A DNA stretch of 64,000 nucleotides, from the NCBI GenBank assembly GCA_027924645.1, contig BSBN01000849.1, positions 11,426,001 through 11,490,000 on the forward strand, read 5' to 3'. This DNA is from Cunninghamia lanceolata. Its lineage: Eukaryota > Streptophyta > Pinopsida > Cupressales > Cupressaceae. This document shows, piece after piece, positions 33,015-44,278 of this stretch. The position numbers and the translations under genes were made by a program. Within the stretch, counting starts at the first letter, position 1. Each line of letters begins with the position of its first letter. Under the pieces are notes generated by a model, which made no database searches, was not told where the DNA came from, and saw only the letters and a program-made list of their open reading frames with translations.

Positions 33015-33411
33015 TGTGATGTCCCCAGGTGGGCCCCTACCGAAAGGTGACGTAGGTCTATCCAGACAGTTTGTCCCTCCCATGTGTCTGGGGTCCTCGT
33101 CAACGAGGCCTGTCCTAGGGTTGCCCCCTTAACACTGGGGGTGCCATTTACTAATAGTTTGGGCTTTGGGTGCAATGGTTACTAACTTGGTATCAGAGCT
33201 GGAGGTCTCGAGGTCGAGACTCGCAGAGCGTGGTTGGCTGTGATGTCCCCAGGTGGGCCCCTACCGGAAGGTGACGTAGGTCTATCTGGATGATTTGTCC
33301 CTCCCACGTGTCTGGGGTCCTCGTCAACGAGGCCTGTCCTGGGGTTGCCCTCTTAATGCCGGGGGTGCCGTTTACTAACAGTCCAGGCTTTTGGTGCAAC
33401 GGTTACTAACT
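33015..33411 (+). mobile_element. Very small TRIM-like element (TRIM-1)
   Basis: Two direct repeats of about 173 bp (33015-33187 and 33240-33411, both starting TGTGATGTCCCC and ending GGTTACTAACT) flank a 52-bp core. The core starts TGGTATCAGAGC, a perfect initiator tRNA-Met primer site, followed by GGAGGTCTCGAGGTCGAGAC. The sequence is far more GC-rich than its surroundings. The left flank ACTTT matches the bases after N2 at 39851, not the bases right after this element. It could also be read as 1.8 tandem copies of a 225-bp unit. Confidence 0.65.
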
Positions 33412-33412
33412 C

Positions 33413-34821
33413 TGTAATATCCCTTGACAATTCAGACCTCAATTTGTTGATTAGAGGCTCAAGGAATATCGTCAAACACTTTGCACACAACCTCTTAATT
33501 TGATGTCTGTATTTTTTTAGTTTGCTTGCTTGCTTGGAATGGTTTCATTTGAAGTTAAATTGCTTGCAAATTAAAGCTACAATGTCTAGGCAATGGTTTA
33601 AGGTGAAAATGCAATTCTTTTTAACCTTTCTAAAACAAATATTTGAACTCTATATGAAGAATGCGCACTTACAGCCAATTGGCATTTTGTCAAACACTTG
33701 GCATGCATACTATTATGCTAATCATGAAGAATATTAATATGCACATTACATAAAATAGATGGCCTACAAATTATCACTCCTTTATTGATATATATTGTCT
33801 AATACAATGCTGATATGAATGGCCAAGACTCTTGGCTTTACAATTTTATGCAACTCCTAAAGTATGAGAACAAATGACAACTATGAAACAATGCTGATAT
33901 GAATATGCTAACTCATGAAAGGACCTAGAAATGTAAGCCGCTGTGAATCATTGACGAAGATGAAGTAATGGCAGCCTCAAAATAGCTCATAAACATCCCT
34001 CTCAAGCCCCAATCGTGCCTCTCAAGTGTAGCACCCATCCTTCTCATCAACCAAGGAAAGGAGTCCCTTCCAAGCCCAAATTGAAACCCTCTCCTAGCTA
34101 CCCCGTACTGTAGCAATTATTGTAGTGTTACTGTAGCAAACCCTGTAGCGCTACTGTAGCAAATCACTGTAGCGACACTGTAGCAATCACTATAGCAAAC
34201 ACTGTAGCGCGCACTATTCACAGCACTGTAGCAGCCAATAGAAAAACTTCTGATGTGCAAATTAATACCTCCAAACCCTTGGTTAATACTGCAGATTTAA
34301 GCACAACTGAAATGACTGAAGTATCCCTTCCAATTTGCAACCCTTTGGAGGATATTTCACGACCTCAGTTATGGTAATCTAAGGGAGTTTCCGTTCCCAA
34401 AGACCAAATATGCAAAAACCCTTGGCTCCACAAAACTCATCAAATGCAAATGTCAATAATCGGATGTCTGGAAGCTTGCCTTGCCCCTTCCTTTATACTT
34501 TTTCAATACCACTTCAAGAAGCTTCTAGAAAAATAATATTATTTTATTTTAGTGACTTTATGTAATAATATTTATTTAAGTCACTTTATTAAATTAATTA
34601 AATATAAGGTCACTTTATAATATTTATTTATTTAATAACCTTACAAATAATTAATTTAATTATTATCTCCCTTATTTTTCCCATCCAACTGAATCCAAGA
34701 AACCAACCATCGACCAGGTGACTGCCTCAAGAAGACCCCCTAACCATGTACATTAGCCTACAAGGGTCAGGAATAGGCTAAACCATCTGCAAACAACATC
34801 AGCTAAAAAGGGGACATTACA
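33413..34821 (-). repeat. 3' LTR of N2
   Basis: The repeat is 1,409 bp. The termini are near-complementary (TGTAAT / ATTACA). A ctgtagca-rich array lies at 34105-34230. Confidence 0.93.
34105..34230. repeat. ctgtagc(a/g) array in the N2 3' LTR
   Basis: About ten ctgtagc or close variants occur at roughly 8-20 bp spacing. The paired LTR array at 39108-39265 has extra units, so copy number has changed since insertion. Confidence 0.85.
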
Positions 34822-34836
34822 GTCCACCCTCCTTGA
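34822..34836 (-). promoter_or_regulatory. Polypurine tract of N2
   Basis: The minus strand reads TCAAGGAGGGTGGAC directly before the 3' LTR. The upstream 'tggggacaagcaattt' context resembles the 3' end of gypsy elements, hinting at a gypsy parent. Confidence 0.75.
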
Positions 34837-34969
34837 AATTGCTTGTCCCCAAGCAATCTTGGCTACAAAGACAATTCTCCCCACCTGGATCCCAAGGGAG
34901 GATCTATGTAATGTCCCTGCTGTCACCAAAGAGCTCCTGTAACACCAGCACTAGCACAACTAACTGAAC

Positions 34970-37900
34970 CTACTGAATCAAATCAACCACAACCCCAAAT
35001 GTTGCAAGAGCATAAGCATTAAATGGAAGCAACTCTGAATACCGACAATGTTTGCTTCCCATAACTGTGCAAGCTAAGCTGTCATACACACTATATAGCA
35101 TATACGCAACTGAGCTATGCGTCTGAAATAGATCATGCACATAAAGATCAAAATTGCAACTGCAAGTAATCACCCTCATATACATGTTGCAAAACTCAAC
35201 AGTGAACCCTGATTAGAACCCTAATGCACACAAAGGATTCCTCAACATACTGGAGAGTATCTCACAACTAATGCCTGGATCCAAAATGAATCTATAAGGA
35301 ACTACATCAGAATCTCGCTGAAAACAATTGCAACCATAGAACCTGCCAAAACTCAGCAAATTGTGCAATTCTACAGCTGAAATACACATATCACTTCTGA
35401 TGTCAATCCCTAGGTCCCAGTGCCAAACTGGAAGTCCGTCACAAAGTGCACCTGTTGACTTCTACTGTACCATTCTACATAAACCATTGACATAGCACCA
35501 AGAGTGGTAGAACACCTCATTAGGACCAAAATAGAGTGATGAATCAAACACGTCACCACCAGGATCCCAAAACAGAATCAACAATCCACTACCAATGAAA
35601 ACTGGTGGCACCTGCTACACCATATTGTCTACAACTAAATCACTAATCTACCAAGAGGTTGCTCCCTGATACTGAGACCTGTGGGTTATGGACCCAAACA
35701 ACTGTCAGAATAGATGAGTATCTCCTAACTCATCTGCAAATGTTGGTGTCCCCACAATACTCCAACTGCTAAAGCTAGAAGAAGAGTGCTCCTGACACCA
35801 ACTCATAAAGCCAGTTGCACTAATCAATGCAAATGTGGAGGGTTGATCCCTCTCAGCATCAATGGAAGTGGATATCTATGCCTCTTCCCTCACGAGTGCA
35901 CCATACAACTGCCTAGCAAGCATGAAAGCACAATCTTTATCCTCTGCCCAATTCCTATGGGCGTGCTGACTAACCAAGCGATCATACCTATTGCCCCCAT
36001 AATCATCCTATAACCATGTATCTGTGTGAAATCTCTGTGACATGGAAGTAGCAAACCTTGTCAGATACATAATAGCATGATGGATAACTGACTGTTGTAA
36101 GTAATTCCTCATACACAACTGAGTCAGGTACTTGCAGGCTCTAGTTCCATATTCTGTAGATGGCAACTCTTCATCCCACAATGGATGGTATAATCCCCCC
36201 GTCAATCCACATTGATGCATCGACCAATCCTCTGCATGTGAACTAAAAGAAAGGTGATGAACTCTCCTCACTATGTAGTCATGGTAAAAAGCACCAACCT
36301 CCGTCAATAGTTGACCATCATAGTCCTGCTTTCTATCACCTGACATGGAACTAACCTTAAGGGAATCAAGTGTATTTTCAGATTCATCCTGCATTTGAAT
36401 AAAGAGTCTTTCAATGTTATCTATCCTTTTTTGTCTTTCTATGTTGATGAGATTGATCTTTTCTTTCACTTTTTGAAGATGTTGTCTTGCATTGACAGCC
36501 ACTAATCTAGCCTCTTTGGCTTTTTACAACCATTCTTCGTTAATCTTTTTGGACTTCTTTACCTCTTCGATGCCAAAATATACAAAATCAATCCTCTTAT
36601 CCTTGATATCTTCATGTCTACCAAATGGTGTAGCGCTGCCATTAATGTGTGATATCATATCATTGGCTTTCTCATGATCACAAGCTCCTATCTCACGAGA
36701 ATGATGGGACATAGTGCTGTTGTCCTCAAACAAATCAGTGATGACATCATGCCATTGTAAAATGTCTCCTTCATCACGTGTATTCAAAACACTAGTGGTT
36801 GCTCCACTTAGCAAAGGATCAACTTTCACATACACCTTAATATCTTTGACCTTCAATGGACTTTCATATGTATGAATAACATTCATGGAAGCACCATCTG
36901 ATTCTTTACCACGATAGGATGAAGCAATGCTAGACTCACCTAATGAAGCATCACAAGAAACCTTATCTTCATGTAGCTGCTCTAATGTAACTGGTTTGTC
37001 TTCACCCATCACTTGCTCTTTTGTCCCTTCATTTCCTTGTCCCTCAATCACATGCACAACACAAGATTCTTGCCCATCCAAAGAGGCTGTAATAGAAGAC
37101 TGATTTTCTAATTTCTTTGGTGAAGCATGAGCTAAACTCAACTCCACATTCAACTCCTCAATCTGATTTTCTGCCATAAGGAGCACCATTTGAGAGTCTT
37201 CCAAAGATTTTCTAGTCTTCACTAGCTCCGTGGTGAGTTGATCAACCTCTTCCTCTTTCCTCTTCAATGCATCTGAATATATGACACCCAATTCAAGTAG
37301 GTGATCTCTATCGGAAAGAAGAGTTAAATAGTTATTTTTCATAATCTCCATGGCTATCTTAAATGCTTGCAAATTAGAGATTGATAAAGCCTCTTCAACA
37401 CGTCTATGTCTCCCCTCTAGTTGGACCTTCCATAGATGAATTTCCACCATCTTGTGGAAATGATCAAAATGGGACAGCGCTGTAACAATCTTATCTTCAC
37501 CAACCTTTAGTTGGTTCTCCAAATTAGACTTAGGGACCAAGGAAAATTCATTAGTTGAAGTTGTGGGATGCCAATGGAGAGCTTGACTCTCATCAAAATA
37601 TTCTTTTGAAGTGTCCTCATGCTGGTTTGGAACTAGAGCAGCAATAGTTCCCAACCCAAACCCCTCATCATCCCTCCAAAAAATAGACTCAATGGATGAT
37701 GAATCGCTAACCTCATACAGAGAGGTAAGATCACTCTTAGGACTATCGAAAGAGTCCCCAATCATAACCTCCATGTCACCAACTAGGAGACTCGTGCAAC
37801 CCTGTCCTGTAGGATCCACTGTTTCTTCCTCTCTACCTTCTATAACATCAACTGGGTGAAGATCAACTAAAATAGACCCGAGCTCAATACTACTGGTCCA

Positions 37901-38341
37901 CACTTCACCTGTTACTTTTCCCGCTGGATTTTCGTGAGTTCATTTAACATCAGCCCCAAAGGAATCATTAAAAGGATCCATACCATTGCTATCCTCCTGA
38001 AGAGAAGATGAAACCTGTAACCCAAAAGAAGGCATCTCCTGCTCATCACCTTTGTCCATTCTGTTCTCCATAGGATCAGCTATATGCTGGTCACTAATTG
38101 CTGAAAATTTATTGTAGAGGTTTCTAGATACTTAACGTATAGAGACCTTTTGTTCCTCCTTTTTGTTTTGTGATGTAGACCCCTTAAAAATGGATGCCAT
38201 AAACTGAGCTGCTTTGTCTATGTTTGCAGGGTGTGAAAATAATTCATTCATCCTCTTCTGGTTTTCATCCAACTTATTCAAACTTTGTTTAAGCTTCTCC
38301 ATATTCTTGTCCCACTACTTCTGAGTACTTGAAGTAACCAT
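34970..38341 (-). pseudogene. N2 giant ORF of unknown function (about 1,120 codons, one frame)
   Basis: The start is ATG 38341-38339, about 55 bp after the primer site, where gag would begin. The same frame continues to a stop at 34970 with about eleven isolated in-frame stops and no frameshift that I can find. The best open part is 37903-36527; 36502-36011 continues it after one TAA. N-terminus: MEKLKQSLNKLDENQKRMNE and AAQFMASIFKG, coiled-coil-like. Middle: Glu/Ser-rich with a heptad region (LTTELVKTRKSLEDSQMVLL). C-terminal third looks globular: CGLTGGLYHPLWDEELPS, HHAIMYLTRFATSMSQRF, GSGLLILFWDPGGDVFDSSL, LHNLLSFGRFYGCNCFQRDS. There is no zinc knuckle, DSG, YxDD or DDE motif. It may be a highly divergent gag or a captured protein. 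I do not recognise it. Confidence 0.8.
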
Positions 38342-38394
38342 GATTAACTAGCTGATTTAATGTCCAATCTACCCAACAGGATTGCAGGACAAAA

Positions 38395-38406
38395 GCTCTG
38401 ATACCA
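38395..38406 (-). promoter_or_regulatory. Primer-binding site of N2
   Basis: The minus strand reads TGGTATCAGAGC, a perfect match to the initiator tRNA-Met site, one base after the 5' LTR. Confidence 0.93.
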
Positions 38407-38407
38407 C

Positions 38408-39850
38408 TGTAATATCCCTTGACAATTCGGACCTCAATTTGCTGATTAGAGGCTCAAGGAATATCATCAAACACTTTGCATACAACCTCTTAATTTCCTA
38501 TCTCTGTATTTTTTCAGTTTGCTTGCTTGCTTGGAATGGTTTCATTTGAAGTTAAATTGCTTGCAAATTAAAGCTACAATGTCTAGGCAATGGTTTAAGG
38601 TGAAAATGCAATTCTTTTTAACCTTTCTAAAACAAATACTTGAACTCTATATGAAGAATGTGCACTTACAACCAATTGGCATTTTGTCAAACACTTGGCA
38701 TGCATACTATTATGCTAATCATGAAGGATATTAATATGTACATTACATCAAATAGATGGCCTGCAACTTATCACTCCTTTATTGAGATATATTATCTAAT
38801 ACAATGCTGATATGAATGGCCAAGACTCTTGGCTTTACAATTTTATGCAACTCCTAAAGTATGAGAACAAATGACAACTATGAAACAATGCTGATATGAA
38901 TATGCTAACTCATGAAAGAACCTGGAAATGTAAGCTACTGTGAATCGTTGATGAAGATGAAGGAATGGCAGCCTCAAAATAGCTCATAAACATCCCTCTC
39001 AAGCCCCAATCATGCCTCTCAAGTGCAGCACCCAGCCTTCTCATCAACCAAGAAAAGGAGTCCCTTCCAAGCCCAAATTGAAACCCTCTCCTAGCTGCCC
39101 CGTACTGTAGCAATCACTGTAGCGTTACTATAGCATTACTGTAGCAAACCTTGTAGCGCTACTCTAGCAAATCACTGTAGTGGCACTGTAGCAATCACTA
39201 TAGCGGTACTGTAGCATACTGTAGCAAATCACTATAGTGTGCACTATTCACAGCACTGTAGCAGCCAATAGAAAAACTTCTAATGTGCAAATTAATACCT
39301 CCAAACCCTTGGTTAATACTACAGATTTAATCACAAATGAAAGGACTGAAGTATCCCTTCCAATTTGCAACCCTTCAGAGGATATTTCACCACCTCAGTT
39401 ATGCTAATCTAAGGAAGTTTCCGTTCCCAAAGACCAATATGTAGAAACCCTTGGCTCCACAAAACTCACCAAATGCAAATGTCAATAATCGGATGCCTGG
39501 AAGCTTGCCTTGTCCCTTCCTTTATACTTTTTCAATCCCACTTCAAGAAGCTTCTAGAAAAATAATATTATTTTATTTTAGTGACTTTATGTAATAATAT
39601 TTATTTAAGTCACTTTATTAAATTAATGAAATATAAGGTCACTTTATAATATTTATTTATTTAATAACCTTACAAATAATTAATTTAATTATTATCTCCC
39701 TTATTTTTCCCATCCAACTGAATCCAAGAAACCAACCATCGACCAGGTGACTACCTCAAGAAGACCCCCTAACCATGTACATTAGCCTACAAGGGTCAGG
39801 AATAGGCTAAACCATCCGCAAACAACATCAGCTAAAAAGGGGACATTACA
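38408..39850 (-). repeat. 5' LTR of N2
   Basis: The repeat is 1,443 bp. It is longer than its partner mainly in the ctgtagc array (39108-39265). It is followed by ACTTT (39851-39855). Confidence 0.93.
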
Positions 39851-40726
39851 ACTTTTTCAATCAAAACCTTATCATTCTTAATGATTTCTCACACAAAATG
39901 ATATTGAACATCAAAATGCTCTAGTACGAGCATGATACATAGGATTTTTGGCTAAACAAATGGCACTCTAACTATCACATCTGATCTGCACTATCCTGCA
40001 ATCGAAATCAATACCTGTACCAAGTCTATGTAACCATACTACCTCTTTAGAGGCATGTGTAGCAGCCATATACTTTGCCTCTATGGTGGACAGAGAAACT
40101 GTGGGATGGCTTTTCCTTATCCAACTTACTGTAGCCCCAAACAAAGTAAAAACATAGCCTCTAGTGGACCTTCAACTATCCAAGTCACCTGTCCAATCTA
40201 AATCAACAAAACCCTGTATGTCCAATGGCTTATCCGCCTTATCAATACATTGATAAACCAAACAATAATCAAAAGTTCTTCAAAAATATCTAAACACCCT
40301 CTTAACCAAAGTCTAATGCTCTTTACCAGGGTTAGACATAAACTTGCTTAAAACTCTCACTACTTGGGAAATATCTGGTCTAGGTGCAAACCATTGCATA
40401 CATCAAAGTACCAACAAAATTAGCATAAATAACATTAGACATCTCTTCTAAATCATTATCAGAAGTAGGACACATGTTTAAACTAATCTTAGTACCAATT
40501 GGAAAAGGAATGCTTACTGGTTTACAGTCATGCATATTAAATCTTTGCAAAATGGTATCAACATACTTACTTTGACTTAACCATAGCTTTCCATGTACCT
40601 GATCCCTATTGGTCTCCATCCCAATAAAGTATCTAGTAGCCCCCAAGTCCTTCATATCAAATGTTCCAAAAATCTAAGTTTTAGCTCTCTAATCATTGCC
40701 TTGTTGTTACCAATAAACAGTATTTT
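39851..40726 (-). pseudogene. Copia C3 reverse transcriptase end and RNase H, right side of the insertion
   Basis: The minus strand shows the end of RT (KLWLSQSKYVDTILQRFNMH, VGTLMYAMVCT) and RNase H pieces ([51 protein letters not shown]). There are stops but good family match. The left edge joins 32851-33014 across the composite insertion. The right edge at 40727 is cut by another LTR just upstream of the MKDLGATRYFIGM block. Confidence 0.87.
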
Positions 40727-41915
40727 TGAACACCCAGAATATTGAGAGGGGGGGTGAATTAATATTCTATAAAACTATTTAGATATAAAACATCTTAAAC
40801 CATTTAGCATATTCAATTGTAGTGAAGTAAGTTATGCATGAGAATATGAAGCAAGGACACCATAACACACCAGCACCAGGATTTTTACATGGAAAACCCA
40901 AAAGGGAAAAACCATGGTGAGTGTTATCTCACAATATATTATAAGTGGTTAAGGTAGTATAGAAATGCTCAATGCAGGTGGACTCACCTCCCACTAAGAG
41001 AGAGAGAGAGAGAGTGATTACATAAGTGCTCACTATAAGTGGAATCACTGTTCAAGTGGACTCACTTCACACTGAAGAAGAGAGAGGAGAAGTGTGGCTA
41101 CTACATTTGTATCTACACATGCACGAATCACAATTCCAATGAAGCACAAATAAATTCTCTTTCACTATTTTGAAACACAGTCCTACTCTGCTCTACAATT
41201 ACAGAAACTACTCTATTCCTACTAAATTCTCACAATCAAAATACAAACATCAGAGAATCGCATAATCTCACACACCATGTTGCATTTCTCGCACACACCT
41301 TTCTCAAAAAGACATCAAAACCAAATCTCCACTTATATATCCACTTCATCTTCACCATCAACTAGGTCATCTCAAAAACACCCCTCAAACATAACCACAT
41401 ACTCCACACCAAAAGTCAAATTGAAAAATAGATTGGGGTGGACCTAAAATAGATCTCACTTAACTCAACACATCATTTTTACCTTTCCTTTAGGACCTCT
41501 TTACTTATAACACCAAATAGGTTGGCATGTTTGAGTGTAGCATGTAGAGTAGCATGAGTCACCCTCAAAATCCAATGCGGACTGAATCAAAACATAAAAC
41601 TTATTCTCCTAGGTCATCCTGACCTATTAAATCACCTTAGATAAAATCATAGCCTTTGGACTACACTGCACCAAGTGAACTTTATCAGGTCAACTTGAGG
41701 GGTAGAGCTATTTAGATGCATGCTCGCTGTCAAATCATAACTCAACAATATGAACTCCAAATCACCTTAAACTTGAACTAGCACACTTTAGACATCTAAA
41801 AACATATCTCCAAATCCACATATCAATATGCCTTCATGCAGTGAAATGTGGAGTACTAGAAGATAGTCACTGTCACAGTCATTCATAGTCTATTCAGGTG
41901 GCAATACTCAAACCA
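40727..41915 (-). repeat. Copia-type LTR, probably solo or truncated (right edge uncertain)
   Basis: On the plus strand it starts TGAACACCCAGAATATTGAG then agggggggtgaatt, the reverse complement of the 3' ends of the N1 and 62781 LTRs. The conserved block catggaaaacccaaaaggga is at 40887-40920. The right edge is a guess: a candidate CA at 41915 is followed by TTTTT against ATTTT on the left. A (GA)n run lies at 40998-41014. Confidence 0.6.
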
Positions 41916-42269
41916 TTTTTTTAACTTATACTCCAAAGGCCTTGAAACACTGAAACTTTGTATTTAGATACTTCTGGCATATGTCATCAACCCCTTAGAA
42001 CTGCAAGAGGAAATATGAAATAGCAGTGAGATGTGAACCAAAACAAACATGTACACTAAATTGCTTAAGACTGCACTCTATTATACCGAACTCAGCCAAC
42101 AAGTAGATAGCCTTTTGGAACACATGAGAAGGTGAAATGTTTTAAATAGATGCATCTAATCTGACCATTGTTGCTCTAAACATTGTTGTCATCCATTGTT
42201 GTCATCCATTATTAGGGAAAATGGATAAAAACTATAAAGTATAAGGAAGACTTCAAAATAGACGTGTTT

Positions 42270-43507
42270 AGTAGAAAATTGGATTTGTTAATGTTTTAGT
42301 GTTTTGATGTTTAGACCCTCCTTTCTACTTTACATTCAAGGATCTAGGGTTGAGTGGTAATTCAGTATCATACCCTAGATTACTATGAGATGTAGGAAAA
42401 TTTGGATTAGGGAATTTAATTATCAATTTCTCTTCTCTTATGCTCAATTGACCATTAAAACCCTAATTATGCAAATACAACAATAATCTAATGAATAATG
42501 GAAATAGCTCTTGCAGACAGAAGTAAAATAGCAAATTATAGAGTACCTATTTTTGGGGTTCCAAGGTAGAACAGTCGGGGACACTGGAGCAGGCGCCCAA
42601 GTCTAAGGTACTAGTTTCTTTGCGAGATCCTAACCTCCTTCCGACACTGATCAACACTGTAACTCTTGTTTCCATAAATTTAGCTTCAGAGGAAACTAGA
42701 GTGAGCACCCCAGCCCTAGAAATGCTTCAGTGTCTTGCTTCTCTTTGGATCCTAAATCCTTGATTTCTGCCAATCCTTCTTGTAACTTCACTTTTCCCAA
42801 ATGCGACACCTGTAACCTGCAATCACAAGACTTTGGGATGGGGTTGTGGTGTTTAGAGGCTTGCCTCAGTCAAGCCCTGAAGGACACTTAAGTCTCCAAA
42901 CACCGTTGTCAGATAGAGAGTGCGTGCCCTTGTGAGGCAAAGGCAAAAACTAAAGGAAACAATGATAAAAACACAATATAATGTCACCTTGTAGTGAAGC
43001 TCTCATGGGAGGAAGATGCTCTTCATTCCATGAGGAAATTGATGCTTAAATCTGTAAATACAAACACAAAAACCACACAAGTCTGCTCTTGCAACACAAT
43101 GAAAGCCTTGAATCACATTAGGATGTCAAAATCACATGAACCTCATCTAGTTTCTATATGAATGCCTAAGCATGCTTTTATATGTGACTACAAACACTCG
43201 CACCAAGATTTTCATAATTCAAACTTACCATGTCGACGAAGGATACAAATAACAGTCATAAACTGACACCTAGAAATTAGGGCTGCCCCAAAATAGTGCA
43301 GGACTAGGGCGTGTGTTCCCAAGTCCTTCCCCCTATTTTGGGTAGCATATAGCTCAAGGGGTCCTCCTAGGTCCCATTTGTCATGTTACCTAGGGCTCAT
43401 TCCATTGAGATACTAAATTATGAACTAAGTGCTAATCGCATGCAAAAGACCCATGAGCTAAACCTTATGAGGGAAAATCCCCAAAGGGGACATTTTTTGA
43501 CATTTCA
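42270..43507 (-). repeat. Family-A gypsy LTR (left edge uncertain)
   Basis: It is collinear with 925-2170: shared 'aaaaccctaattatgcaaa' at 42463, 'gtttagaggcttgcctcagt' at 42850, 'agatagagagtgcgtgcc' at 42911 and the right end 'ggggacatttttt..catttca'. No primer site or internal sequence was recognised on either side, so it may be solo or truncated. Confidence 0.7.
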
Positions 43508-44278
43508 AGATGCATCCATTGTTTGGCATAAGACAACATTCAAATGCATATGAAATAAAAGGATCTTGAAGCCTTAATATATCAAAGAATAAAAACTAAT
43601 GTGAGCCATGAAGCATGAAGGTGCCTGTCATCAAATTAAACTTGTAGCAAATGATGTTGAAGTGAAGTGAAAAACATGAGCACAAATAGCTCTTGTCGTC
43701 AATGTTGGATATCATAGTCGAGACAAAAAATTGTCAAAGATGGGTTGTAGTTATCTCAAAATATGTGAAAACATATTTATTTTAATTGTTATGTGAATAT
43801 AATTTTATAATTTATAATTCATGTTTTCTATTGGTTCTAATAATTTAATCTATATGATGATGGGCTTGGGGAATTGCACATATGTAAGGGACATGTGGGG
43901 TCTACTATGGAACTAAAGGGTCTATATATTGAAACAACCTAACATTGTAAATCATTGCATTAGAGTGTTTCACTTTAATAATATATATTCTGAGGAAAAA
44001 AATTACAGTGTGTATAACCTTTATCCAAATCATGTGCAACCATGGTACTTGTAACAACACAATACCTATGATTGTGTTTTCTAATGAATATTGCCTTGAT
44101 TACATTTTAAAACACTAAAAAGATAATAATATAGTACTCACAAGAAAAAAGATGATTGGTAGAGGGGCACACCCACAAAGACAAAGACAACAAATTCTAT
44201 GCCACTGCTTATTTTTGTAGATTGAATCATCAAGTAATATTTGATCTTTTTAGCTAAAGTTATTTTAATAATACATGT
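43508..44278. other. AT-rich spacer
   Basis: No gene or repeat was recognised, only short frames. Confidence 0.45.

Larger units (their letters stand above)
33413..39850 (-). mobile_element. Non-autonomous LTR retrotransposon N2 with a giant unknown ORF
   Basis: LTRs lie at 33413-34821 and 38408-39850, both TGTAATATCC...GGGGACATTACA. On the minus strand a perfect tRNA-Met primer site follows the 5' (right) LTR and a polypurine tract precedes the 3' (left) LTR. The internal 3.6 kb is one reading frame with stops and no recognisable protease, RT, RNase H or integrase. Together with TRIM-1 the block is flanked by ACTTT and splits a copia RNase H sequence. The two LTRs are similar, so the insertion is fairly young. 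Confidence 0.9.

Noticed and set aside
33188..33239. tRNA gene or SINE
   Set aside because: The motif starts with the complement of a tRNA 3' end and is bounded by direct repeats; no full cloverleaf can be drawn.
33522..33737. Conserved 71-codon frame, repeated at 38519-38734
   Set aside because: The copies are the same segment of the two N2 LTRs; conservation reflects LTR identity at insertion, not coding.
36524..37903. Stand-alone 459-codon host gene on the minus strand
   Set aside because: The frame extends upstream and downstream in register with lone stops, begins just after a primer site and ends at a polypurine tract, so it belongs to element N2.
40998..41014. (GA)n run as a possible GAGA regulatory element
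   Set aside because: Short simple repeat in a decayed LTR; no supporting context.
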